Part shown: positions 1 to 6,459 of the stretch, in pieces
Numbering within the stretch: position 1 is the first letter of the stretch
How the letters are laid out: each line of letters starts with the position of its first letter
Assembly: GCA_031278275.1 (NCBI GenBank)
Contig: JAITKW010000039.1
Coordinates: 1 to 8,253, forward strand
Reading direction: 5' to 3'
Length of the DNA stretch: 8,253 nt
DNA from: Candidatus Nomurabacteria bacterium
GTDB taxonomy: Bacteria; Patescibacteriota; Saccharimonadia; Saccharimonadales; Saccharimonadaceae
Translations under genes and position numbers: made by a program
The notes under the pieces: model-generated
Seen by the model: only the letters and a program-made list of their open reading frames with translations
Told to the model about the DNA's origin: nothing
The model's database searches: none

Positions 1-467
1 TTGATACCAGCCTGCTCCGCCGGCGAACCACTCACCACTTTTTGCACCATCACCGCCCCAAAATTACTCTGCACATCAGACGGCACCGTAAATTGATTTG
101 ACAAAATACGTGGCATACCAATTAAAGCGACCACTGTAAAAATTACAACGGCAGCCAGCCAATTCATCGCCACTCCAGCGAACAAAATCTTGGTTTTTTG
201 CCAAAAACTCGCTGCGCCATAAGTTCCCTTGCCTTTCGCCGCGTCTGACTCTCCTTTCATTTTGCAAAATCCGCCAATCGGCAACCAATTCAAAGACAAA
301 ATCAGTCCAGATTTCAATTTTTTTGACCAAGCTTTTGGCGGGAAACCAATACCGAACTCCTCCACCACCACACCAGATTTACGCGCTGCGATGAAATGCC
401 CAAATTCGTGCGCAATCACCAGTAACATCAAAACCAAAAGTCCAATTAAAATCCCTAAAATTACCAT
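1..467 (-). CDS. rseP: RIP site-2 zinc metalloprotease, RseP family (N-terminal part, cut by window edge)
   Basis: This is an intramembrane protease of family M50B. Members cut transmembrane segments of regulatory or remnant signal peptides within the membrane. Reading down from ATG 467, the frame is open for 155 codons to the window edge. A first membrane helix (about residues 3-19) runs straight into HEFGH (20-24), the HExxH zinc site. WLPIGGFCKMKGE (61-73) matches the conserved membrane-reentrant beta element of RseP. A second helix follows at about 96-117 with N102 in the usual NxxxA context. The visible end (GSPAEQAGI) is the start of a PDZ domain. Full-length relatives are roughly 360-450 aa, so the second zinc ligand and the last helices lie outside the window. 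An in-frame TAG lies two codons upstream, which fixes ATG 467 as the first possible ATG. No Shine-Dalgarno is visible before it. The TAGAAT just upstream hints at a very short leader. Confidence 0.93.
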   Translation of the reverse strand, partial: MVILGILIGLLVLMLLVIAHEFGHFIAARKSGVVVEEFGIGFPPKAWSKKLKSGLILSLNWLPIGGFCKMKGESDAAKGKGTYGAASFWQKTKILFAGVAMNWLAAVVIFTVVALIGMPRILSNQFTVPSDVQSNFGAVMVQKVVSGSPAEQAGI

Positions 468-506
468 ATTCTATATTCTATCACGCCCATTCCAAAAACT
501 CCACAA

Positions 507-540
507 AAAAGAATGCTTTTTTTATAAAAAGCATTCTTTT
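507..540 (-). terminator. Hairpin terminator after the LAPDTG surface protein gene
   Basis: Two perfect 15-base arms (507-521 and 526-540) enclose a 4-base loop. The core pairing is GAATGC with GCATTC, flanked by A and T runs on both sides. On the minus strand it starts 17 bases after the stop of the gene at 558-1451 and ends in a T run. Because both flanks are A/T runs it could act in either direction, but only minus-strand genes lie here. It separates the surface protein gene from rseP. Confidence 0.85.
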
Positions 541-557
541 GTAATTAGACTCCGCTG

Positions 558-1451
558 TTATTGTTGGTCTTCGTCACCCAAGCGTTTTTTGGCAACTACC
601 ACGATTCCGCCAGCCACAGTTGCTACTGCCAAACTCGCCAAGATACTTGATGTGGCCGCACTGTCATCAGCGCCAAACAGCCCTGTATCTGGTGCTAGTT
701 TCTGTTGTTTCACGCCGTTATCCACTAACGTGCCAGCCGCCGCCAATTGCCCGCCATCTTTGTCAACTACACCCTCGCCAGTTTCCAAAGTACCTTTATT
801 ATCTATAACGAGGTCTTGCAACTTGTCCAATTGATCTTTGTCAACCACAATTATTTTGCCACTGGCCGTCACAGTCTTCACCTTAAAATCAATCTTCGTC
901 AAATCAGCTTTTGTGATGTTGATATTATGCGCCGTCATGTCCACAATGAAATCTTTAGTGTCAATCCCAACGTATCCCGTAATGAAATTGATGTATTCCA
1001 AATCACTAGTAGTCACCTCAGCTGTCACGTCTGTAGGAGCCAAAACGACTTCCTCCGTCTTCGCCAAAGCTGCCTTGAATTGACCAGCAAAAGTTGCGTC
1101 AACCAACCCCGTGGCATCTGGAGTGCCATCATTATCAAAGTCATCACCCAGCACCTGATAAATAGCTATAATCGCCGAACGAACATCGTTCATGGAACCC
1201 GTAAGTGTCAACTTTTTGCATGTCCCATTATTCAAAGCGTCTATTAGCGCTGTTGTTTCGGCTGGGTCAGCAAGACCGTATCGCGCCTTGTCAAGCACCG
1301 GATTGGCACCGGCAGTATCACTCTCCGCCTTACCCGTAATTGTACAATTTGCGACATCAAAACTTGATGCCAAAACCGTACCACCACTAAATAACCCCGC
1401 CACACCCAAGCTCGCTACAATTGCCACAACTGACAAAAATTGTTTCTTCAT
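558..1451 (-). CDS. Secreted surface protein with C-terminal LAPDTG sortase-type anchor
   Basis: This 297-residue protein has no function I recognise. It starts MKKQ, followed by a hydrophobic stretch to about residue 27. A likely signal peptidase site follows VLA at residues 26-28. The mature part is acidic, with two cysteines (C36 and C78) that could form a disulfide. It also has an FDNDGTPD segment (105-112) resembling a DxDxDG calcium-binding loop. The C-terminus carries LAPDTG (252-257), a hydrophobic segment (about 268-287) and a KKR-containing tail. That is the layout of LPXTG-type sortase substrates, with A-P in place of L-P. ATG 1451 is preferred over an in-frame ATG at 1505. AAGGGAG sits about 6-12 bases upstream of it, the signal peptide begins there, and the 1505 start would lie inside the predicted promoter. 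A terminator follows the gene, so it looks monocistronic. Surface location is well supported; the ligand or role is unknown. Confidence 0.85.
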   Translation of the reverse strand: MKKQFLSVVAIVASLGVAGLFSGGTVLASSFDVANCTITGKAESDTAGANPVLDKARYGLADPAETTALIDALNNGTCKKLTLTGSMNDVRSAIIAIYQVLGDDFDNDGTPDATGLVDATFAGQFKAALAKTEEVVLAPTDVTAEVTTSDLEYINFITGYVGIDTKDFIVDMTAHNINITKADLTKIDFKVKTVTASGKIIVVDKDQLDKLQDLVIDNKGTLETGEGVVDKDGGQLAAAGTLVDNGVKQQKLAPDTGLFGADDSAATSSILASLAVATVAGGIVVVAKKRLGDEDQQ

Positions 1452-1483
1452 TTCTCTCTCCCTTAAAATGATTATTGTCCCAC

Positions 1484-1512
1484 AATATACACCATCTTGT
1501 TTCAAATTGCAA
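1484..1512 (-). promoter_or_regulatory. Predicted sigma70-type promoter of the LAPDTG surface protein gene
   Basis: On the minus strand, TTGCAA (1507-1512) is followed after exactly 17 bases by TATATT (1484-1489). Transcription would start near 1477, giving a leader of about 25 bases that contains the AAGGGAG ribosome site. The rest of the gap to uppS (1513-1606) shows no convincing terminator hairpin for the upstream cluster, so some read-through from uppS is possible. Confidence 0.6.
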
Positions 1513-1606
1513 GCCTTTCCCCAAAAATGTTAGCATAAAATAAAAACGAAACACTTCAAGCCACACCTTTCATATCGGCACAGAACTTCAAAAAACCGCC
1601 AAAACC

Positions 1607-2284
1607 CTACCGCCCGTGTCGCCGCTGCCGCGAGGCATATTCATTTAATATCGCATCAACATCGCCCACCGCCATATCCGGCCAAAACTTTTCCACCCAC
1701 ATCATCTCCGCATAACTAATCCGCCACAACATAAAATTGGAAATCCGCTGCTCGCCCGATGTCCTGACCAACATATCCATTGGCGGAATCTCGGCATGGT
1801 AAATATACTTATCAATCAATTTAGTCGTCACTTTCTTAACGCCACTGTCCACAATCTTTTGGCAAGCCTCCGCAATCTCCAACTGCCCGCCGTAATTAAA
1901 GCACAACCCCAAAGTCCCACTTCGGTTATTTTTCGTCAATTCCTCCCCTTTCTCCATCAAACCGACCAATTTTTTGCTAACATTTTTCGTGCGACTGCCC
2001 AAAAACACCACCCGAATATCCTTTTTATGAAGTTTTTTCACTTCGCGATCAAAGTAACTTTCAAACAAGTGCATTAAATAATCAACTTCTTCTTTTGAAC
2101 GATTCCAATTTTCGGTGGAAAAAATAAAAGCCGTGACAAACTTCACTCCTCGCTCAAAAGTCACTTCCACAATTTCTTTAAGCACTTCAAAGCCCTTTTT
2201 GTGCCCCTGAATTGACGGCAAACCGCGCGCTTTCGCCCATCGCCGATTACCATCAACAATATATCCGACATGCTCAAGTGTCAT
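1607..2284 (-). CDS. uppS: Undecaprenyl diphosphate synthase (cis-prenyltransferase)
   Basis: The enzyme condenses isopentenyl diphosphate onto farnesyl (or a similar) diphosphate to make the C55 polyprenyl carrier for peptidoglycan and other envelope polymers. The 225-residue protein shows the family signatures in order: DGNRRWA (11-17, with the Mg-binding Asp D11), GH at 27-28, FSTENWNRS (55-63), FNYGG (129-133), and RTSGEQRISNF (174-184). E193 lies in YAE. The pyrophosphate-binding R174, R180 and S182 are present. It is about 28 residues shorter than the E. coli enzyme, mostly at the N-terminus. DGNRRW replaces the common DGNGRW, and NYGGQ replaces NYGGR. The ATG overlaps the frr stop by four bases (ATGA), which suggests translational coupling. 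The cdsA and dxr genes that usually follow uppS are not here. Confidence 0.96.
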   Translation of the reverse strand: MTLEHVGYIVDGNRRWAKARGLPSIQGHKKGFEVLKEIVEVTFERGVKFVTAFIFSTENWNRSKEEVDYLMHLFESYFDREVKKLHKKDIRVVFLGSRTKNVSKKLVGLMEKGEELTKNNRSGTLGLCFNYGGQLEIAEACQKIVDSGVKKVTTKLIDKYIYHAEIPPMDMLVRTSGEQRISNFMLWRISYAEMMWVEKFWPDMAVGDVDAILNEYASRQRRHGR

Positions 2285-2835
2285 AATCGCATGATTTCCG
2301 CCGACTTATCAGCAAAAGCTTTTTCTATTTTGTCTTGAAACTCTTTTATCAAATCATCTAAAGCTTTTTCCAGCCTCTTTGCCTCATCTTCAGACAGCGC
2401 CTTTTCGTCTTTCAGTTTCTTTACTTCTTTCCTGCCATCTTCCCGCACGCCACGCAAACCAATTTTGGCGGTTTCCGTCCTTTCGGAAGCGTTTTTCACC
2501 ACTTCTTTCCGGCGCTCCTCTGTCAAAGCTGGAATTGGCACTCTCACCACCCGCCCATCATCTGACGGGTTCAGCCCCAAAGATTGATCCATGCTAATCG
2601 CCGCTGTAATTGCCTGAATTGTACTCGGGTCAAACGGCGTAATTAACAACATCGTAGCGTCCGCCGCCGTCACGTTTGCCACCTGATTCAAAGGCATTAG
2701 CGAGCCATAAGCCTCCACCCTAACGCTACCCAACATATCAGGGTGCGCCCGCCCCGTTCGCACTTTGCTGATTTCCGTGTTAAACCGCTCCAAAACTTCC
2801 GACATCTTTTTCCTAAAAATCTCAATGTTAAACAT
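2281..2835 (-). CDS. frr: Ribosome recycling factor
   Basis: RRF works with EF-G to split post-termination ribosomes. The 184-residue length is typical of the family. Domain I helix signatures include VRTGRA (25-30). The domain II beta region contains the ADATMLLITPFD segment (58-69), then LGLNPSDDG (86-94) and PALTEERR (102-109). The C-terminal helix ends in EIMRL. In the helix that usually reads RNxRRD the sequence is RGVRED (128-133), so Asn is replaced by Gly and one Arg by Glu. The RBS is strong: AGGAGG lies 3 bases before ATG 2835. The stop TGA overlaps the uppS start. The gene follows tsf after a 69-base gap; in many bacteria pyrH sits between these two genes. Confidence 0.97.
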   Translation of the reverse strand: MFNIEIFRKKMSEVLERFNTEISKVRTGRAHPDMLGSVRVEAYGSLMPLNQVANVTAADATMLLITPFDPSTIQAITAAISMDQSLGLNPSDDGRVVRVPIPALTEERRKEVVKNASERTETAKIGLRGVREDGRKEVKKLKDEKALSEDEAKRLEKALDDLIKEFQDKIEKAFADKSAEIMRL

Positions 2836-2904
2836 ATTCCTCCTATTTCCTACCTCATGTTACCACATTGCCACCAAACTCTGCAAATTAAATCTTACCT
2901 CAGT

Positions 2905-3525
2905 TCAAACGCCCTCCGTCACCCCAAGCTCAACCCGCCGGAACTGCCGCACCGAAATGTTTTCGCCCGTCTTTGCGATATAAGTTTTAATAAACTCTCC
3001 CACCGTCTTGCTATCATCTAAAATATACGCTTGCGTCAACAAAACCTTGTCCTCAAAATACTTCGCGACCTTGCCATCAATAATCTTCGCCAAAACCTCA
3101 GCTGGCTTTTTGGCATTCTTCACATCTTTCTTCATCTCCGCTTCCGCCTCCGTTATCACCCGCTTTTTTTCCTTTTTCGGAATATCACTTTCCGAAACAT
3201 ACAACGGACTCATGGACGCTACTTGCATGGCAAGATAATGCGCCAACTCCTTGAACTCCGGCGTTTTCGCCACAAACGATGTTTCGCAGTTCACCTCTAC
3301 CAAAGCCCCAATCCGTCCATCATGCACATAGCCCTCAATCAGCCCCTCGCGCGTTTCGCGGTCGCCTCGTTTTTCCGCTTTCGTCAAACCTTTCTTGCGC
3401 ATAGCGGCTAAAGCCTTGTCAAAGTCACCGCCCGCACTCACTAAGGCATTTTTCGCGTCCGTCAACCCCGCACCGGAAAGTTCTTTCAACTTTTTAATAT
3501 CCTCAACCTTAATCTTGCTTGTCAT
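2905..3525 (-). CDS. tsf: Elongation factor Ts (short form)
   Basis: EF-Ts is the guanine nucleotide exchange factor that recharges EF-Tu. The N-terminal UBA-like domain (about 1-50) has IKKLKELSGAGLTDAKNAL (10-28), a close match to the family pattern. The core has VNCETSFVAKTPEF (78-91), whose TSFV corresponds to the TDFV motif that contacts EF-Tu. The C-terminus (ISVRQFRRVELG) is the normal family ending. At 206 residues it is the short type, with one reduced core subdomain, compared with about 283 in E. coli. The start at 3525 is supported by GGAGG 7-11 bases upstream, embedded in the end of rpsB. The two genes overlap by 17 bases (3509-3525), which points to co-expression. Confidence 0.97.
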   Translation of the reverse strand: MTSKIKVEDIKKLKELSGAGLTDAKNALVSAGGDFDKALAAMRKKGLTKAEKRGDRETREGLIEGYVHDGRIGALVEVNCETSFVAKTPEFKELAHYLAMQVASMSPLYVSESDIPKKEKKRVITEAEAEMKKDVKNAKKPAEVLAKIIDGKVAKYFEDKVLLTQAYILDDSKTVGEFIKTYIAKTGENISVRQFRRVELGVTEGV

Positions 3526-4222
3526 CTTGCCCCTCCTTTTTTATGCCCTCTTTCACCGCGTCCGCAAAATATTCCGCAATAATTTGCACGCTTTTGATAG
3601 CGTCATCGTTTGCCGGAATTACAAAATCAATTCCAGTCGGATCAGCATTCGTATCCACCAAAGCAAACACCGGAATATGCATTTTTTTCGCTTCTTTTAC
3701 CGCATTTTTTTCATCATGTGCGCCAAACACCACCACCGCACCCGGCTTGCCCGACAAATCTTTAATCCCACCATATCGCGTATTCAAAAAATCAATTTCT
3801 TCTTGGTATCTTTGCACTTCTAATTTTGAATAACGCTTTTCCAACTCGCCCGAAGCCATGCGCTTTTCAAGAGAAACCAACTTTTTTATCTGCTTGTTGA
3901 TAGTTTCCGTATTCGTCAAGGTCCCGCCAATCCATCGCTCTGTCACATAAGGTTGCCCCACCGCCTCCGCCATCGTCTTAATCACGTCTTTAATCTGTTT
4001 CTTCGTCCCCACAAACAAAACTTTCTTGCCCCCAGCCACAATCTTGCCAACCGCCGGCAAAGCCTCTTTCAAAGCTTCCACCGTCTTTTCCAAGTTAATA
4101 ATATGGCTATCTTGCCGTTTGGAATGAATGTATTCCGCCATTTTCGGGTGCCACCGCGAAGTTTTGTGCCCAAACTGCACCCCCGCCTCATACAACGCTT
4201 TAATATCAATTTCTTTCGCCAT
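3509..4222 (-). CDS. rpsB: 30S ribosomal protein uS2
   Basis: uS2 binds the back of the small subunit near the mRNA exit and stabilises uS1-type interactions. The protein is 237 residues from ATG 4222. It matches the family throughout: AGVQFGHKTSRWHPKM (13-28), HIINLEKTVE (40-49), LFVGTKKQ (69-76), ERWIGGTLTNTETI (95-108), GGIKDLSGKPGAVVVF (151-166) and IPVFALVDTNADP (183-195), ending with VIPANDDAIKS. A GTG at 4240 could extend it by six residues. ATG 4222 is preferred because AAAGGA sits 4-9 bases ahead of it and the family begins at this point. It is the first gene of the cluster and overlaps tsf by 17 bases. Confidence 0.97.
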   Translation of the reverse strand: MAKEIDIKALYEAGVQFGHKTSRWHPKMAEYIHSKRQDSHIINLEKTVEALKEALPAVGKIVAGGKKVLFVGTKKQIKDVIKTMAEAVGQPYVTERWIGGTLTNTETINKQIKKLVSLEKRMASGELEKRYSKLEVQRYQEEIDFLNTRYGGIKDLSGKPGAVVVFGAHDEKNAVKEAKKMHIPVFALVDTNADPTGIDFVIPANDDAIKSVQIIAEYFADAVKEGIKKEGQDDKQD

Positions 4223-4238
4223 CTTTTCCTTTCTCACC

Positions 4239-4271
4239 ACTGGAACTTTCTATCAGGAAAACCGCCCCAGT
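4239..4271 (-). promoter_or_regulatory. Possible stem-loop in the rpsB 5' leader
   Basis: In the minus-strand transcript, ACTGGGGC (4264-4271) can pair with GTTCCAGT (4239-4246). This gives eight pairs, two of them G-U, around a 17-base loop. It ends about eight bases before the rpsB Shine-Dalgarno. The position fits an autoregulatory leader such as those known for other uS2 operons, but I do not recognise a described motif. Confidence 0.3.
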
Positions 4272-4298
4272 TGCTTCATTTATTTTATTATAATAACA

Positions 4299-4327
4299 AC
4301 CATACCAAACCCGCCTCAAAAAATCAA
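4299..4327 (-). promoter_or_regulatory. Candidate promoter of rpsB-tsf-frr-uppS
   Basis: On the minus strand TTGATT (4322-4327) is followed after 17 bases by TATGGT (4299-4304). A perfect TATAAT also lies just downstream (4287-4292) but lacks a well-placed -35 box. Either would give a leader of roughly 60-70 bases. The exact promoter cannot be decided by eye. Confidence 0.35.
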
Positions 4328-4338
4328 GTGCTCTGCTT

Positions 4339-4366
4339 TTGTAAATATTTTTCGCCACTTTACAAT
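4339..4366 (+). promoter_or_regulatory. Candidate promoter of the bL31 gene
   Basis: TTGTAA (4339-4344) and TACAAT (4361-4366) are separated by 16 bases. Transcription would start near 4373, giving a leader of about 26 bases that carries the AAGGGA ribosome site (4388-4393), five bases before ATG 4399. Confidence 0.4.
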
Positions 4367-4398
4367 TTCGCAATTGTTTGCTACACTAAGGGACAATT

Positions 4399-4737
4399 AT
4401 GAAAAAAGATTTACACAGAGCAGATTATCGTCCAGTGGTGTTTGTGGACGAAACGGCAAAGTTTTCGTTCCTCACAAAATCCACTGTCGCCACCACCGAA
4501 ACTATCAAATGGGAAGATGGCGAGGAATATCCCTTGTTTAAGGTGCAGATTTCTTCCGCTTCTCACCCGTTTTACACCGGCGAAGAAAAGATTATTGACA
4601 CTGAGGGGCGAGTTGACCGTTTCAAGGCCAAGTTTGCCAAAGCCAAAGAGCTCAAACAACAGCTGACCAGCAAGGCCCAAAAAGCCAAAAAAGAAGCCAC
4701 CAAAAAGTCCAAAAAAGCTGCGACCATCACCAAATAA
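4399..4737 (+). CDS. rpmE2: 50S ribosomal protein bL31, type B, with Lys/Ala-rich tail
   Basis: bL31 bridges the two ribosomal subunits at the central protuberance. The 112-residue protein begins MKKDLHRADYRPVVF, and the key block SSASHPFYTGEEKIIDTEGRVDRF (52-75) matches the conserved SxSHPFYTG...EGRVxRF region. It has no cysteines, so it is the zinc-independent type B form. The family usually ends near residue 85-90. Here a Lys/Ala-rich tail (about 76-112) adds 20-30 residues of positive charge that probably reach over rRNA. AAGGGA (4388-4393) precedes the ATG. The gene is divergent from rpsB and convergent with the serine hydrolase gene, with only 12 bases between stops and no obvious terminator. 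Confidence 0.93.
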   Translation: MKKDLHRADYRPVVFVDETAKFSFLTKSTVATTETIKWEDGEEYPLFKVQISSASHPFYTGEEKIIDTEGRVDRFKAKFAKAKELKQQLTSKAQKAKKEATKKSKKAATITK

Positions 4738-4749
4738 CCCTTACATTTC

Positions 4750-6450
4750 TTACATTCTCGCCTGCACCGCCTTTGCCGCCACCGCAATCGTTTTCCACGT
4801 GCTATCGTCCGTCATCACCACCAAAACATAATCTCCGTCCGCAACATAAACAATTCCTGCGTCATGCAGCAGCCCGTCCAACCACCCGACCTTATCCGCC
4901 ACCACCCCGTTAGTACCCGCTGGAATACCATTACGATGTACCTGCTTTTTCATCAACTCCAACAATTTCTCACACGACTGCTTGCTGGCAAAAGTCCCAT
5001 CGTATAACTTCGTCAACATCAAAGCCAAATCGTTCGCCGAAGTCCGCATGTCGTCATACTTAAATGTTGTAGCCGTTGCACCAATTGCCTGACTCTCTTT
5101 CGCCACATTCTCAAAACCTTTTTTGTCCAACCACCATTTCGCGCACTCATTATTGCTTTCCAAAATCATCACTTCAAAACAATATTCCAAAGAATTGCCA
5201 TTATATGATTTGTCCGTCCACTGCGCATCGCCCCTGTCAATCGCTTGCAAAATGGAGTACGCCACGAATATTTTATAAGTTGAAGCCGCCGTCCACACCT
5301 TGTCGCCACGAATATCAAACTCGCCACCAAGCTCCACCAACTCCCGATTACCCCCAGACAAATCCACCAACTTCACAGCAAACCCCTCTCCCGAAAATCG
5401 CTCCATCAACTCCTTTTGCAACCCCGCAAGATTATTTTCATATTCCGTGCGCCCAATATATTGATAAGAATACGGTGTCAAAACAATTCCTATCTCGCCA
5501 TCAAACTCCTCCGCCAACAACCTTTCCAAGTTCATGGTCAATTCGTCATAATCCACCGATTTATCGTCATCTTTCCCGCGCGAAATCACTAATCCGTATT
5601 CATCAACCTTAAAATACCCCGCCTTAATCATAATTTTATCTTCAAAATTATTCGCAAAATACTGCCGCAATTTGAAATCATCAACCGTTGCCACCGCCTC
5701 ATTACCTCCCGCCCGAAAACTCACCATCTCCGCCATCGCTTCAAACGGAACCATATATTTTTCGTCCATATACGAAAAATTAACACCGTTCATGAGTGTC
5801 GCTTTCACGTCCGCTAGTTTTGGCTCAATTTCCGCCGCACTCAAACTCGCCGGCACCACCGCCGCCACCAACCTGATTGACGTTTCTTTGTCGGCGCGCA
5901 ATTTCAATTTTTCCAAAACTTCTCTCAAAGCCTTGTTGTCATATTGATACCCCGCTTTTTCCTTTTCAACCACAAACTCCGCACCCGAAAAATGCAAGGT
6001 TGCGTCAACTGGCTCGGTCGGAACATATTCCTCAAGGTTTTCCATGTCCAAGGCGACCTCTGGCGCAAAATCAACGCCAAAACCAAACAGCCTGAACAAT
6101 GACGAAAACGGTATCGCACGTTGCCAAAACGGATATTCAATTGCTGTTTCCACCGATTTTTGCGCGGAAATCTCTGCCTCCGCCAACGAAAAAGTTGAAA
6201 TCCGAGAACCCGAAATGTCTTCCACGCTCACTTTTTGGGACTTATAAAGCGCTTCCAGCGTCCCCGTTGCCTCCACCGCCGTCATGCCACTCACCCATCC
6301 GCCGTTCACGCGCGCCAGCCAAAAAAACTGGTCTTTCGGATAAAACAACTGCAACAACACTGACAGTGCGCCCAGCAAGAACACCACCAGCAAAAGTTTA
6401 ATCTTCAGACTCATGCCCTTCTTAAACTGCCTTCTCCTACCAAACGCCAT
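4750..6450 (-). CDS. Membrane-anchored serine hydrolase (class A beta-lactamase/PBP fold) with YoaR-like N-terminal modules
   Basis: The 566-residue protein has a basic cytoplasmic tail (1-18), one membrane helix (about 18-37) and a large outside part. NGGWVSGMTAVEA (49-61) followed by the 140-260 region (PVDATLHFSGAEFVVEKEKAGYQ at 147-169) resembles the YoaR/VanW-associated putative peptidoglycan-binding module (PG_binding_4). The C-terminal domain (about 365-566) has the serine beta-lactam-interacting motifs: STYK (S390, K393), SNN (432-434, in the SDN position) and KVG (520-522, in the KTG position). A typical omega-loop ExxxN with the class A general base Glu is not apparent. I therefore favour a D,D-peptidase-like or other serine hydrolase over a true beta-lactamase. 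The gene starts nine bases after the VanZ-like gene stop, so the two form an operon. The RBS before ATG 6450 is weak. ATG 6414 (residue 13), preceded by AAGAAGGG, is an alternative start that keeps the membrane helix. Confidence 0.85.
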   Translation of the reverse strand: MAFGRRRQFKKGMSLKIKLLLVVFLLGALSVLLQLFYPKDQFFWLARVNGGWVSGMTAVEATGTLEALYKSQKVSVEDISGSRISTFSLAEAEISAQKSVETAIEYPFWQRAIPFSSLFRLFGFGVDFAPEVALDMENLEEYVPTEPVDATLHFSGAEFVVEKEKAGYQYDNKALREVLEKLKLRADKETSIRLVAAVVPASLSAAEIEPKLADVKATLMNGVNFSYMDEKYMVPFEAMAEMVSFRAGGNEAVATVDDFKLRQYFANNFEDKIMIKAGYFKVDEYGLVISRGKDDDKSVDYDELTMNLERLLAEEFDGEIGIVLTPYSYQYIGRTEYENNLAGLQKELMERFSGEGFAVKLVDLSGGNRELVELGGEFDIRGDKVWTAASTYKIFVAYSILQAIDRGDAQWTDKSYNGNSLEYCFEVMILESNNECAKWWLDKKGFENVAKESQAIGATATTFKYDDMRTSANDLALMLTKLYDGTFASKQSCEKLLELMKKQVHRNGIPAGTNGVVADKVGWLDGLLHDAGIVYVADGDYVLVVMTDDSTWKTIAVAAKAVQARM

Positions 6451-6459
6451 ACTTTCATT

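Noticed and set aside
1513..1606. Terminator after uppS
   Set aside because: There are T runs on the minus strand but no GC-rich hairpin with matching arms.
4359..4387. TTTACA-17-TACACT as the promoter of the bL31 gene
   Set aside because: The boxes look good, but transcription would start about five bases before the ATG and leave out the AAGGGA ribosome site. The pair at 4339-4366 fits better.
4411..4680. Minus-strand open frame opposite the bL31 gene
   Set aside because: bL31 is an unmistakable match on the plus strand, and the antisense frame has no ribosome site or recognisable domain.
5076..5612. Long plus-strand open frame inside the serine hydrolase gene, and similar ones at 229-834, 747-1247, 3031-3411, 3953-4402, 6469-7038
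   Set aside because: All lie opposite well-supported genes, have low-complexity translations rich in Pro, His, Asn or Ser, and lack ribosome sites. They are shadows of the minus-strand genes.
4750..6450. Calling the serine hydrolase a beta-lactamase resistance gene
   Set aside because: The SxxK, SxN and KxG motifs show the fold, but no class A general-base Glu motif is visible, and the protein is fused to a membrane anchor and envelope-binding modules.
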